Assembly (NCBI RefSeq): GCF_001975785.1
Contig: NZ_MSFI01000020.1
Coordinates: 1 to 64,000 of the forward strand
Source of the DNA: Domibacillus epiphyticus
Lineage (GTDB): Bacteria > Bacillota > Bacilli > Bacillales > Domibacillaceae
Length of the DNA stretch: 64,000 nt
Direction of reading: 5' to 3'
Translations under genes and position numbers: made by a program
Part shown: positions 53,199 through 62,510 of the stretch, one piece after another
Layout: every line of letters begins with the position of its first letter
Numbering within the stretch: position 1 is the stretch's first letter
The notes under the pieces: model-generated
Database searches by the model: none
What the model was told of the DNA's origin: nothing
What the model saw: the letters and a program-made list of their open reading frames with translations, nothing else

Positions 53199-53639
53199 AA
53201 AGCAGGAGAGGGCAACTCCTCTCCTTAGTTATTTACCCTATCCAACGTTACGGTGAACCGTACCACAAGTGAGATGATGGTTTCCTTCGTTAATATAAAA
53301 TCTAAAAGCTCATGATGGTCTAGCTTCAGGAGCTTTATTTAAGGTTGTGTGACCGCGCGACAGAAAGGAACAGTTTACGATAGATAAAGTGACACATATT
53401 ACTGGAAGTTAGCTCAGGCAGCTTGTCGTTTGACATGGAGCCTCTGCGAACATAATTTTATGAAAAAGCCAGTCACAGCAATACTTTTGCCTGCGGAATT
53501 AGGCTATTACGTTCGCCTCTCCATGTAAAACGCACGTCTTTTACTGGTAAAAAGTGTCGTGCTTTTATCTATCAGAAGATGTCTCATCTTATCTAGGGGT
53601 TACAGTTTGCATCAAAACATTGGAAATTCTCTTTATCCC
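53199..53639. other. 441-base gap with att-like repeat and a large inverted repeat
   Basis: No gene seen. It holds att-like repeat 2 (53252-53272) and an imperfect inverted repeat (53433-53455 with 53506-53526) enclosing about 50 bases; arms share ACATGGAG and GCGAAC. The remainder is anonymous. Confidence 0.5.
53252..53272 (+). repeat. att-like repeat 2 (copy of the rlmH 3' end)
   Basis: GGT GAA CCG TAC CAC AAG TGA encodes Gly-Glu-Pro-Tyr-His-Lys-stop like rlmH. 17 of 21 bases match repeat 1; codon differences are all third-position synonymous plus a TAA-to-TGA stop change. Same orientation as rlmH, but no rlmH body is attached. Confidence 0.75.
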
Positions 53640-53957
53640 TTACTCATTTCCAACAGGATACTTCTGTGTATTTTTTTTTAATTTTTCTTCGATAATTTGT
53701 GTTACATCTAAATCAAGGTCTGAACATAGCATTAGAGAGTAGATCAATACATCGGCAATTTCTTCTGCAATATTTTCGGAATTTACTTCTAATGCTAGTT
53801 CACTGTTTTTCCATTGAAAATTTTCCAGTAGTTCTGATGCTTCAAGGGAGATGGAGATGGCTAGATCTTTTGGGTTATGATATTGACGCCAGTTGCGTTC
53901 GTCTCTAAAATTATTAATTGCTTTTATTAATGCCTCTATTTCACTCAATGTTTTCAT
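53640..53957 (-). CDS. MazG-like nucleotide pyrophosphohydrolase
   Basis: 105-residue all-alpha NTP pyrophosphatase: RNWRQYHNPKDLAISISLEASELLENFQW supplies the EXXE metal motif (EASE), and ENIAEEIADVLIYSLMLCSDLDLD the second (EEIAD). Such enzymes hydrolyse dCTP or other dNTPs to monophosphates. Its ATG overlaps the stop of the upstream GIY-YIG/DUF2075 gene by 4 bases, so the two are translationally coupled and probably work together. Confidence 0.88.
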   Translation of the reverse strand: MKTLSEIEALIKAINNFRDERNWRQYHNPKDLAISISLEASELLENFQWKNSELALEVNSENIAEEIADVLIYSLMLCSDLDLDVTQIIEEKLKKNTQKYPVGNE

Positions 53958-55584
53958 TCCTTTACTAAAGAGAGTAGCTTACTTCTAAGTTTTTGATCCG
54001 TGGCATATATATATAGGCCATGTATTCCGCGTTTCATTAATATATTAATAGAATTTAAAATGATTTCCTCTTTTACCTTTTCGTTTTCCTCAAGTGATAA
54101 ATCCTTTCTGGAGCGAAATGCTTCGGTATCTTTATATTTAGAAGTATCTATAAGTAATTGATCCTTCTCTTCATCATATCCGATAGAAGGGCCTAGAATA
54201 ACACCCACATAGTTTAAATCAAATCCTTGCACAGTATAAATGGAGCCGACTTCCTTAATGGTATGAGGCTCTTCTGCCCAAGTCACATTATTTTTTGTAA
54301 TATTCCATGGCATATTTAGTCCGCTTTCGTCTACATAATATTCCGCCCCATCTTTCTTATGCAGATAATCAAATGTTGAAACGATTCGTGAAAGCCCGTA
54401 TTTATTATTTTTATTTTCAATCGCCGCTTTAAAATCTTGGCTGTTCTGAAAAATTTTAATTTCATAATTTTCATTTTCTGTTTTAGGGAGGGGTAATAAC
54501 TGTTTTGAAACAAAATTATCAATCCATTTTGGGATATCAGGACTAGCATTAATTCTAAACTGATCCGTTAATTGAAAAGTTTCTGCCTGATACTTTTGTG
54601 TAATATGTTTTAATAAATCTTTATTCCAATAGCTTTTAATTTTCAAAACTTGCTTTGGATCGAAAATGATGACCGATATTTTACTTCTTTTAATAATTTC
54701 TTCGAGTTGATTATTAGAAAATTGTTGTAAGAATCTTCCTTGCTAAGCAGCAAGTGGGCCTCGTCAACTAAAACAATGTCTGCCGTGTTAGAAGTCTTAT
54801 CCATTTGGTTAATGAAAGGAGTAGGTTTTAAAAAATTTTTCTTTTTTAAATTAGGTAAGCTAAATGCAATACTTTGATAAGTTTTAATCATTTCCCCATG
54901 GTTAACCAATAAATAATTGTTTGTATCAGCTAATTTAGAACTTTTGTCATTAGCATAGTCTTGAATCGTGTTAAATAGTGAACTTAATAAGACACTTTTA
55001 CCTGTTCCGGCATCTCCTTCTATTAAAAAAACGTGATGTCCTGCTTTGTTAATGTTTTCCTTACAAAAATCAATTATCTTGTTTTTAATTTCTAATTGTT
55101 TTTCAGAAAGTGCTTTATAGGGGGATAATTTAAAAATGTCTTTGTTCTTAAGGTTCTCGATTGTATCAAAAGCGATTTTTTCTTGCTGAAGTCTTTCCCA
55201 CACCTTGTTAAAGACTTTTTCATTGTAGTATTCTTTTTGATAATAATTATGCATTTGATTTTTAACAGTCTGACTGACATTTTGTAGCTTATAGTGATTA
55301 TCTGCAATAAAGTAATTGATGAGATTTGTTTCGATATTATATGTGGCAGATTGATTAAATTCCTCGTGACCTATGAGGATTGTGTCATCGTAGAAGGAAC
55401 GTTTTGGATTGCTAAAATGGTCTTTCATGCGACGTGTTGCATGTACTGTCTGTCCTATATAAGCTGTTGGCCGCTTTTTGTTATATAGGATATAAACGAT
55501 TGGATAATCGTTTAAGTAAACAGACTTTATCTGATTTAGGCTGCTATAGTTAAATTTCCTTTTTTCAAAAATTAGTTCATTCAT
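53954..55584 (-). pseudogene. GIY-YIG nuclease - DUF2075 ATPase fusion, single frameshift
   Basis: Reads as two frames: 55584-54643 (313 residues) and a downstream one to 53954. N-terminal GIY-YIG domain (VYILYNKKRPTAYIGQT, RMKDHF), then a P-loop DUF2075/Schlafen-like helicase domain (FLIEGDAGTGKSVLLSSLF, Walker B DIVLVDEAHLLL), continuing in the second frame with LTDQFRINASPDIPKWI and GSIYTVQGFDLNYVGVILGP. The frames join at a run of T near 54718; one added base would give NNFSNNQLEEIIKRSKISVI and a protein of about 540 residues. Either decayed, phase-variable or an assembly error. Confidence 0.8.
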
Positions 55585-56183
55585 AAACTATTTCTCCTAA
55601 AAAAACCACTTTCTTAATATCATATCATAAAGATAGAGGATGGTTAATTGTGTGAAATGGTACTCCTTTTCATATGTTTTACATGTAATATAAAAATCGT
55701 ATACTCCTATATTCCGCTCCTTAATTGACAAGTACAACCTCTCAGTTAACCATCATATTCCATTACAGATATTCATAGGTAAGAACAGGAAGCTCGCCGT
55801 CTATTGCTTTGAGATATACCGGAAGCTGCAAATGCCGGTTCCAACCAGGTTATGAAAGTCCTTCCCCGTTCAGCCGTGAATACGCTCGAATGTTTGGTCT
55901 GCCTCCATTAAGCGATATCAAGCGTCTTCGCGAGTCTTTAAATGAGTAGTAAAATTTTTAGAAGAAGTTCCTGTGCCTTGTAGACGCATTTTTCACTGTT
56001 TACCCGTTTTTTTTTATAACTTATAATTATAGTAGATATTTTAATCTATAAATAATTGGCATACACTATGATATAATTGAAATAGAAAAGGTGTGTGTCT
56101 ATTTCGCGCCTTGGTTTGGTGTACGCCTAAACAGGAGCGCTTACATCTTTTCTGCGAATCTTAGGGGCATAGGGGAGGTAAAA
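55585..56183. other. intergenic region with a gene fragment
   Basis: About 600 bases between two divergent transcription units. Apart from the AraC fragment at 55848-55949 I see no gene. A/T-rich promoter-like DNA lies near 56030-56080 upstream of mqo. Confidence 0.5.
55848..55949 (+). pseudogene. AraC-family regulator, C-terminal fragment
   Basis: In frame to a TAG at 55947: GYESPSPFSREYARMFGLPP followed by LSDIKRLRESLNE, the second helix-turn-helix and tail of AraC regulators. The sequence just upstream (DIPEAAN) resembles the preceding helix but is out of frame. Only about 33 codons remain, so it is a relic. Confidence 0.75.
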
Positions 56184-57689
56184 ATGAGCAACAGCGTATC
56201 GAAATCAGACGTTATCTTAATTGGTGCCGGAATCATGAGTGCGACGTTGGGGACACTTCTGAAGGAATTAGTGCCGGACTGGAACATTACAGTATTTGAG
56301 AAGCTCTCAAACGCAGGAGAGGAAAGCTCCAACGAATGGAATAATGCGGGAACGGGGCATGCGGCACTGTGCGAGCTTAACTACACAGTCGAAAAACCGG
56401 ATGGATCTTTAGACATTAGCAAAGCGATAAAAATTAATGAACAGTTTCAGGTTTCCATGCAGTTTTGGTCTTATCTTGTAAACAGCAATCTAATACATAA
56501 TCCAGAAGACTTTATCATGTCATTGCCTCATATGAGTTTAGTACAAGGGGAAGACAATGTAACGTTTTTAAAGAAACGTTTTGAAGCGCTGTCAAAAAAT
56601 CCCCTATTCCAAGGAATGGAATTCTCGGATGATCCGGAAAAGTTGATGGAGTGGATTCCGCTTATTATGCAAGACCGCGCATCGAATGATCCGATAGCGG
56701 CCACAAAAATTGACTCTGGAACGGATGTCAACTTTGGCGCTTTAACGCGCATGTTGTTTGAGCACCTAAAGAGTAAAGATGTTGCAGTAAACTACAAACA
56801 TAGTGTAAATGATATTAAACGTACGAGCGACGGCATGTGGGAATTGATTGTGCGAAATCTCGATAGCGGGGCTGTTGAACGTCATACGGCAAAATTCGTT
56901 TTTATCGGAGGCGGTGGAGGAAGCGTACATTTACTGCAAAAATCCGGTATTCCTGAAGGAAAACATATTGGAGGATTCCCGGTAAGCGGAATATTTATGG
57001 TGTGCAATAATCCGGATGTTGTAGCGCAGCATCATGCAAAAGTATACGGAAAAGCGAAGGTTGGCGCTCCTCCAATGTCTGTTCCGCATCTTGACACACG
57101 ATTTATCGACAATAAAAAAGCGCTGCTGTTTGGACCGTTTGCCGGCTTCTCGCCAAAGTTTTTAAAAACCGGTTCAATGCTTGATTTGGTCACGTCCGTA
57201 AAACCGGATAATCTCTTAACGATGTTGTCTGCAGGTGCAAAAAACATGTCATTGACAAAATATCTGATCCAGCAAGTGATGTTATCAAAAGAACAGCGTA
57301 TGGAAGAACTCCGTGAGTTTATCCCGAACGCCAAAAGCGAGGATTGGGATTTAGTCGTAGCGGGACAGCGTGTGCAAGTGATCAAAGATACGGAGGCTGG
57401 CGGAAAAGGAACGCTTCAATTTGGCACGGAAGTTGTTAGTGCCGCTGATGGTTCGATCGCAGCATTGCTGGGCGCTTCTCCGGGTGCTTCTACCGCCGTT
57501 CACGTCATGCTGGAAGTAATAACAAAATGCTTCCCTGAACAGTTGAAAGAGTGGGAACCAAAAATTAAAGAAATGATTCCTTCTTATGGCTTGTCACTAA
57601 TGGATAACCCAGAGCTTTTGCATGAAATTCATACTTCAACTGCACAGGCGCTTGGTCTAAGCGAAAAAAATTTTCCTGTCTTTAATTAA
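56184..57689 (+). CDS. mqo: malate:quinone oxidoreductase
   Basis: FAD enzyme oxidising malate to oxaloacetate and passing electrons to quinone, bypassing malate dehydrogenase at the membrane. 501 residues from the ATG at 56184 with GGGGAGGT upstream; longer in-frame sequence from 56091 is non-homologous. FAD motif [26 protein letters not shown]-like [23 protein letters not shown], and [13 protein letters not shown] near the C-terminus. Base composition is host-like, unlike the preceding island genes. Confidence 0.96.
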   Translation: MSNSVSKSDVILIGAGIMSATLGTLLKELVPDWNITVFEKLSNAGEESSNEWNNAGTGHAALCELNYTVEKPDGSLDISKAIKINEQFQVSMQFWSYLVNSNLIHNPEDFIMSLPHMSLVQGEDNVTFLKKRFEALSKNPLFQGMEFSDDPEKLMEWIPLIMQDRASNDPIAATKIDSGTDVNFGALTRMLFEHLKSKDVAVNYKHSVNDIKRTSDGMWELIVRNLDSGAVERHTAKFVFIGGGGGSVHLLQKSGIPEGKHIGGFPVSGIFMVCNNPDVVAQHHAKVYGKAKVGAPPMSVPHLDTRFIDNKKALLFGPFAGFSPKFLKTGSMLDLVTSVKPDNLLTMLSAGAKNMSLTKYLIQQVMLSKEQRMEELREFIPNAKSEDWDLVVAGQRVQVIKDTEAGGKGTLQFGTEVVSAADGSIAALLGASPGASTAVHVMLEVITKCFPEQLKEWEPKIKEMIPSYGLSLMDNPELLHEIHTSTAQALGLSEKNFPVFN

Positions 57690-57806
57690 TGAGCAAAGGC
57701 ATTGAATGACAATGAAGAAATTGAAAGGCAATGATTGATAAAACAGATAAAAAAATTTACTTAAGGAATTGAGTAAATAATAGAATATCATTGGTAATAA
57801 AACACC

Positions 57807-57845
57807 GAACCTTTATCTATCTATGGATTGAAGGTTCTTTTTTTT
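57807..57845 (+). terminator. mqo terminator
   Basis: GAACCTT / AAGGTTC arms with a 17-base loop and a T run. Confidence 0.75.
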
Positions 57846-57862
57846 GAAAGTTAGAAAGGCTG

Positions 57863-57889
57863 GGTGAACTGTACCATAAATAAATGAGG
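57863..57889 (+). repeat. att-like repeat 3 (copy of the rlmH 3' end)
   Basis: 22 of 27 bases match 42082-42108. It still spells Gly-Glu-Leu-Tyr-His-Lys-stop (GGT GAA CTG TAC CAT AAA TAA) followed by the shared ATGAGG. Same orientation as rlmH; no rlmH body attached. It would be the outer end of the cassette array. Confidence 0.75.
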
Positions 57890-57918
57890 CTGGATATGAG
57901 GTGCGTAATCACTAAAAG

Positions 57919-57963
57919 AAAAAGTCGCTATGCTGATTTATCAGAAGCATAGCGACTTTTTTT
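57919..57963. terminator. ahpF terminator (bidirectional form)
   Basis: A 16-bp stem AAAAAGTCGCTATGCT / AGCATAGCGACTTTTT with an 11-base loop, between mqo and the convergent ahpF. Confidence 0.9.
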
Positions 57964-57976
57964 GGATTATTCTTTG

Positions 57977-59506
57977 TTAATTTCGGATGAGATAATCGAA
58001 TGCGCCTAAGGCTGCGGTTGCACCAGATCCCATTGAAATAATGATTTGTTTATAGGCACTATCTGTACAGTCACCTGCAGCAAATACACCAGGGATGTTT
58101 GTTGCGCCATGTTTATTGACGACGATTTCACCCATGCGGGTACGCTCAATCGATTCACCTAACCAGTCGGTATTCGGTACAAGGCCGATCTGAACGAATA
58201 CACCTTCCAAGTCAACGTGGTGAACTTCTTCCGTCGCGCGGTCAATGTAAGAAATCCCGTTCACTTTGTCAGTACCGGTAATTTCTTTTGTTTGAACGTT
58301 CTTTAGAACCGTTACGTTAGGAAGACTGTAAAGACGCTCTTGGAGTACCGTGTCAGCTTTTAATTCTGGCATAAATTCAAGAACGGTTACATGCTTCACA
58401 ATACCGGCCAGATCAATGGCTGCCTCAATACCTGAATTACCGCCGCCAATGACAGCTACGTGTTTTCCAGCAAATAATGGGCCATCACAGTGAGGGCAGT
58501 ATGCTACACCTTTGTTCTTGAATTCTGCTTCGCCTGGTACACCAACATTGCGCCAGCGGGCACCTGTTGATAGGATGACCGTTTTACTCTTTAGAACTGC
58601 ACCATTTTCGAGTTCAAGTTCGATTAGGTCTTTCTTTTCTAAACGAGTGGCACGCTGTAAATTCATGACATCAATGTCATACTCTTTTACATGCTCTTCA
58701 AGACTTGCAGCGAGCTTAGGACCTTCCGTATATTTCACACTGATAAAGTTCTCAATGCCCATCGTGTCCATAATCTGGCCGCCGAAGCGTTCAGCAACAA
58801 GACCTGTACGAATGCCTTTACGTGCTGCATAGACAGCTGCACTTGCACCTGATGGTCCCCCTCCGACAACAAGAACATCGAATGGCTCTTTGTCAGAAAA
58901 CTCGGATGCATCCGGACCGCTGCCCATTTTGGCAAGGATCTCTTCAAGTGTCATACGGCCGCTGCCGAACGATTCCCCATTTAGGAACACGGTTGGCACT
59001 GCCATGATTTCTTTGCTTTCCACTTCTTCTTTGAATGCCGCACCGTCAATCATGGTATGTGTAATGCCAGGATTGAGAATGCTCATCAAGTTCAGTGCCT
59101 GCACAACATCAGGGCAGTTATGGCAGCTCAGGCTGATGTATGAGTCAAAATGATACTCGCCTTTAATGTTTTTCACTTGATCAATGACCTTCTGATCAAC
59201 CTTTGGGGCTCTTCCGCTCACTTGCAAGAGAGCCAATACTAATGAAGTAAATTCGTGGCCCAGCGGGATACCGGCAAATGTTACGCCAGTGTCTTCACCG
59301 ATACGATTTACGCTAAAGCTCGGCGTTCTCTGTAATTCTGTTTTCTCTACCTTAATGTGAGACGACATCGTAGCTAGTTCGTCAACTAATACCAGCATAT
59401 CACGGGATACGTCATCGGATCCTGTGCTGACTTTAAGCAGCACATCGCCCTCCATCATTTGAAGATATTGGGCTAATTGTGCTTTTATATCTGCATCTAA
59501 TAACAT
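57977..59506 (-). CDS. ahpF: alkyl hydroperoxide reductase subunit F
   Basis: FAD/NADH-dependent disulfide reductase that recycles AhpC. 509 residues: an N-terminal double thioredoxin-like domain with redox motif [13 protein letters not shown] (CHNC), then the thioredoxin-reductase-like part with FAD motif [19 protein letters not shown], active-site [12 protein letters not shown] and NADH motif [20 protein letters not shown] precedes the ATG at 59506. Follows ahpC by 12 bases in one operon, head-on to replication. Confidence 0.97.
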   Translation of the reverse strand: MLLDADIKAQLAQYLQMMEGDVLLKVSTGSDDVSRDMLVLVDELATMSSHIKVEKTELQRTPSFSVNRIGEDTGVTFAGIPLGHEFTSLVLALLQVSGRAPKVDQKVIDQVKNIKGEYHFDSYISLSCHNCPDVVQALNLMSILNPGITHTMIDGAAFKEEVESKEIMAVPTVFLNGESFGSGRMTLEEILAKMGSGPDASEFSDKEPFDVLVVGGGPSGASAAVYAARKGIRTGLVAERFGGQIMDTMGIENFISVKYTEGPKLAASLEEHVKEYDIDVMNLQRATRLEKKDLIELELENGAVLKSKTVILSTGARWRNVGVPGEAEFKNKGVAYCPHCDGPLFAGKHVAVIGGGNSGIEAAIDLAGIVKHVTVLEFMPELKADTVLQERLYSLPNVTVLKNVQTKEITGTDKVNGISYIDRATEEVHHVDLEGVFVQIGLVPNTDWLGESIERTRMGEIVVNKHGATNIPGVFAAGDCTDSAYKQIIISMGSGATAALGAFDYLIRN

Positions 59507-59518
59507 TGAGTAAGCTCC

Positions 59519-60082
59519 TTAAATCTTTCCTACAAGGTCAAGGCTTGGCTTAAGTGTTGCTGCACCTTCTTGCCATTTAGCCGGGCAAACTTCACCTGGA
59601 TTGTTGCGAACATACTGAGCTGCTTTAATCTTGTTCACAATCGTGCTTGCATCACGGCCGATGCCGCCTGCATTGATTTCAACAGTTTGGATGACGCCGT
59701 CTGGATCGATGATGAACGTACCGCGGTCAGCTAAACCTTCTTCTTCGTTTAGTACATCAAAGATGCGGGAGATCTTCTGTGAAGGGTCACCGATCATAAT
59801 ATATTCAATTTTGCCGATCGCTTCTGAGTGATCATGCCATGCTTTATGTGTAAAATGTGTGTCAGTTGAAACAGAGTACACTTCAACACCAAGTTCTTTT
59901 AGCGTAGCGTATTCGTTTTGCAAATCTTCAAGCTCAGTAGGGCAAACGAATGTAAAGTCTGCAGGATAGAAGCAAACTACACTCCATTGACCTTTAAAGT
60001 TTTGATCTGAAACATCGATAAATTCACCGTTGTGAAAAGCTTTTGCTGAGAATTGTTGTACTTCTTTTCCAATTAGAGACAT
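59519..60082 (-). CDS. ahpC: alkyl hydroperoxide reductase subunit C (peroxiredoxin)
   Basis: Typical 2-Cys peroxiredoxin reducing H2O2, organic peroxides and peroxynitrite. 187 residues; peroxidatic Cys in [14 protein letters not shown] (about 47), resolving Cys in [11 protein letters not shown] (about 166). TAGGAGG precedes the ATG at 60082. First gene of ahpC-ahpF, with a PerR-like operator upstream. Confidence 0.98.
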   Translation of the reverse strand: MSLIGKEVQQFSAKAFHNGEFIDVSDQNFKGQWSVVCFYPADFTFVCPTELEDLQNEYATLKELGVEVYSVSTDTHFTHKAWHDHSEAIGKIEYIMIGDPSQKISRIFDVLNEEEGLADRGTFIIDPDGVIQTVEINAGGIGRDASTIVNKIKAAQYVRNNPGEVCPAKWQEGAATLKPSLDLVGKI

Positions 60083-60134
60083 AAGTAAATTCCTCCTATG
60101 TAATTGTTGTGTGAATTATAAGCAGTTGCTTAGG

Positions 60135-60172
60135 TAGTATACCCCCAAATTACCTTAGTATACTCCCTCGAA
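60135..60172. repeat. short direct repeat in the ahpC upstream region
   Basis: AGTATAC followed by CCC or TCCC occurs twice (about 60137 and 60157), each preceded by TTAGG- or CCTT-like bases, between the PerR-like box and the ahpC start. Could be a second operator; nothing known is matched. Confidence 0.3.
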
Positions 60173-60177
60173 ACTAA

Positions 60178-60192
60178 CTATAATAATTCTAA
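60178..60192. promoter_or_regulatory. PerR-like box upstream of ahpC
   Basis: CTATAATAATTCTAA matches 13 of 15 positions of the PerR operator TTATAATNATTATAA. ahpCF is a standard PerR target in Bacilli, so peroxide-inducible derepression is expected. Confidence 0.7.
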
Positions 60193-60632
60193 ATGAACAC
60201 TCATTATTATATAGAAGTTATTTTCTTTGGTCAAGTGAAAACATATAGCTGCAATGCGTTCATTTAATAGTAAGCACGAACAGATTTTGTTACTAGTTGT
60301 GACATGAAATGTTTGCTTATGTGAGCAAATCCAGCGAGGGGTGAAGGTGAATATTGATTTTCAATAAAAACTTACATTTCTCATTTGTGAATTTTTTGGA
60401 AATGAGAGGCAGGTTACTTCTGTTTTATCAGCTTTTATTAGGATAGACTGTCGTAACTGCACTTTCGTTACGTTCTTTTTTGTTTTAACATTAATACCCT
60501 TTTTTGTTCTTTTGTGGTGATAATATAAAAGCCGTGGTGATTTATTTTTAGAAGATCTTGAGATGCAAGCGAATAAAAGGGATGTGGAAGCATTGTCCTA
60601 GAAGAAGCAGGCCCATTTTTAAAGTTTGCAGC
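60193..60632. other. intergenic region without a recognised gene
   Basis: About 440 A/T-rich bases upstream of ahpC. I see short inverted repeats (for example CTCATTT / AAATGAG near 60380-60410) but no gene, tRNA or convincing terminator. Confidence 0.4.
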
Positions 60633-61030
60633 ATGGAAAACGAAGATCTCACTAAACGAAGTACAAAGTTTATTTTAGACCTTGATGTTCCAGGCCAAAG
60701 AGCAATCGTTAATGATTTACTATTGCAAACAAGTGAATTAGTACGGAGAAAAGGAAAGAAAGTGAAAAGTCAAAATGAGCCGATTAAGAAAGGATAGTAA
60801 TCTAATCGGTTCGAATGTAAGAGGAGCTTTGCTGATCGCTGCTGACCTAAGAAAATCCGGCTTGAGAATGAGTGACTTTATTGGTGCAGACTTGAGAGAT
60901 GCTGATTTAAGCGGAGCTAATTAACTAGAAAGTATTTTTCTTACACAAGCACAAGGGTAATTCAGCGAATGGCGATCTGAATACTAAATTGCCGCCTTCT
61001 TTAACGAATCTTCAGCATTGGCGGGTTTAA
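60633..61030 (+). pseudogene. pentapeptide-repeat protein, decayed remnant
   Basis: Three frames together give a familiar Bacillus pentapeptide protein tail: MENEDLTKRS...LDVPGQRAIVNDLLLQTSELVR, frameshift near 60795 (one extra G) into DSNLIGSNVRGALLIAADLR and DFIGADLRDADLSGAN, a stop at 60922-60924, then ESIFLTQAQ and, after another shift near 60955, NSANGDLNTKLPPSLTNLQHW. The N-terminal half is missing. Not functional. Confidence 0.82.
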
Positions 61031-61285
61031 TTTATATACGCTTATAGGCATCCTTCCAGGTTGTCTTTTTCAGTTCTAACTGGGAAATAGCTAAAATTTA
61101 AAATTATTTGGTCTCAGCCGTTGTAAAGAAATATATTTCAATAATTAATATAGATTAAGAAAATTACAAATAATTTAAATTTGAAGAAAGTATAGTATAA
61201 TAATACTCCTATTTTACTAATATTAAAATTCGTTTGTCGAAATATTAGTAAATCAAACAAAGAAAAGGAAGAGGAAGAGGTTTTT

Positions 61286-62491
61286 ATGTCACAGATGTTA
61301 GCTTTGGTTATTCTTGTTCTTATTTTATTTATAGGAGATTTAGTAGCCGTACGGACAAAAGCGTGGGTACCGTCCATTTTCGTTTGCGCGGTCTTGTTCC
61401 TAATCGGATATTGGACATTTTTCCCTAAAGACATCGTCGCATTGGCTGGTGTACCGTCAACTGTTGCAGTCATGATGATGTATTTGTTAATTACGAATAT
61501 GGGAACGTTGTTATCGATTCAGGAACTGAAAAATCAGTGGAAGACTATTGTCATTGCCCTCTCTGGTATTTTAGGAATTATCGCAATTTTATTAAGTGTT
61601 GGAACACTCATCTACGGCTTTAAGACAGTGGTTGTGGCGATTCCACCTTTAGTGGGTGGAATAGTATCTGCCTTAATCATGTCAGAAGGGGCAAAAGAAG
61701 CGGGTCTCGTTTCATTATCCGTGTTTGCTATCGTTATCTATGTCATGCAAGGCTTTGCAGGATATCCGATCACGTCTATCGTGTTGAAAAAAGAAGGGAA
61801 AAGACTTCTTGAACAATACCGCAGTGGACAATTAGCGGTAAATGAACAGAAACTGGCTGAAGAGGAAGCAGCTGCTTCATCAGGAACAGCACAAAAAGAA
61901 CTTAAGTTATTTAAAAATATGCCAGAGAAATACAATACGGATTTCTTTAAATTTTTTAGACTGGCATTTGTCGCTTACCTAGCCTATCTTGTTTCTACTC
62001 TATTAGCGCCTGTTGCGAGCGTCAGCCCGTTTGTTCTTTGCTTGCTGTTTGGTGTAATCGCGAAAAGTATTGGGTTTCTCGAAAAGCAGGTTTTACAAAA
62101 AGCAAATGGTTTCGGGTTTGCCCTCATGGGTCTTATGCTCTTTATTTTTGACGGATTAAAACAAGCAACACCAAGCATGATGCTTGAGATTATCTTTCCA
62201 CTTGTCGGAACAATTGTTTTAGCTGTTATTGGTATGTATATCTTCTCATTTATCGCAGGTAAAATTCTAAAGGTAAGCAAAAATATGGCGTTTGCTGTTT
62301 CGCTGACTGCATTATATGGATTCCCGGCTGATTACATCATCACAAACGAAGTCATTAAGTCTTTAACAGAAGATGAAAAAGAAAGAGAAATACTGACGAG
62401 CCACATGATGCCGCCTATGCTTGTCGGTGGTTTTATCACTGTCACGATTGTATCCGTCATATTAGCGGGTATCTTTGTAGGATTCTTGTAA
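61286..62491 (+). CDS. polytopic membrane protein, putative transporter
   Basis: 401 residues with about ten hydrophobic segments in two halves separated by a charged loop (about 170-215, including EQKLAEEEAAASSG). GAGGAAGAGG precedes the ATG. Gly-rich re-entrant-like stretches (PPLVGGIVSALIMSEGAKEAG; MPPMLVGGFITVTIV) resemble Na+/carboxylate or GltS-type carriers, though I cannot place the family firmly. The two following genes are amidohydrolases, so it likely imports their amide or carbamoyl substrate. Confidence 0.6.
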   Translation: MSQMLALVILVLILFIGDLVAVRTKAWVPSIFVCAVLFLIGYWTFFPKDIVALAGVPSTVAVMMMYLLITNMGTLLSIQELKNQWKTIVIALSGILGIIAILLSVGTLIYGFKTVVVAIPPLVGGIVSALIMSEGAKEAGLVSLSVFAIVIYVMQGFAGYPITSIVLKKEGKRLLEQYRSGQLAVNEQKLAEEEAAASSGTAQKELKLFKNMPEKYNTDFFKFFRLAFVAYLAYLVSTLLAPVASVSPFVLCLLFGVIAKSIGFLEKQVLQKANGFGFALMGLMLFIFDGLKQATPSMMLEIIFPLVGTIVLAVIGMYIFSFIAGKILKVSKNMAFAVSLTALYGFPADYIITNEVIKSLTEDEKEREILTSHMMPPMLVGGFITVTIVSVILAGIFVGFL

Positions 62492-62510
62492 GAAAGGGTG
62501 GAATGACAGG

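Larger units (their letters stand above)
42109..53272. mobile_element. SCC-like cassette, segment 1 (putative)
   Basis: An 11.2-kb block between att-like repeats 1 and 2. Its genes are markedly richer in A/T than the origin genes and are not part of the conserved Bacillus order: an HExxH peptidase, a decayed IS21 element, a Lamassu-type operon and a RecD-like helicase. No CcrA, CcrB, CcrC or other site-specific recombinase gene is visible, so it would have to move in trans. The cassette reading is inference from the repeats and position. Confidence 0.55.
53273..57889. mobile_element. SCC-like cassette, segment 2 (putative)
   Basis: A 4.6-kb block between att-like repeats 2 and 3 carrying the MazG and GIY-YIG/DUF2075 pair, an AraC fragment and mqo. 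Composition rises to host-like values at mqo, so the block may be composite. No recombinase gene is visible. Confidence 0.45.

Noticed and set aside
55617-55636. Possible fourth att-like site: CATATCATAAAG just upstream of the GIY-YIG gene resembles the TATCATAAG of the rlmH end.
   Set aside because: Only about eight consecutive bases match and it lacks the GGNGAACC part and any Gly-Glu-Pro-Tyr-His-Lys reading; such a match is expected by chance in A/T-rich DNA.
42109-57862. Looked for ccrA, ccrB, ccrC, integrase or relaxase genes within the putative cassettes.
   Set aside because: None found; the only recombination gene is the decayed IS21 transposase, so an autonomous SCC or ICE is not claimed.
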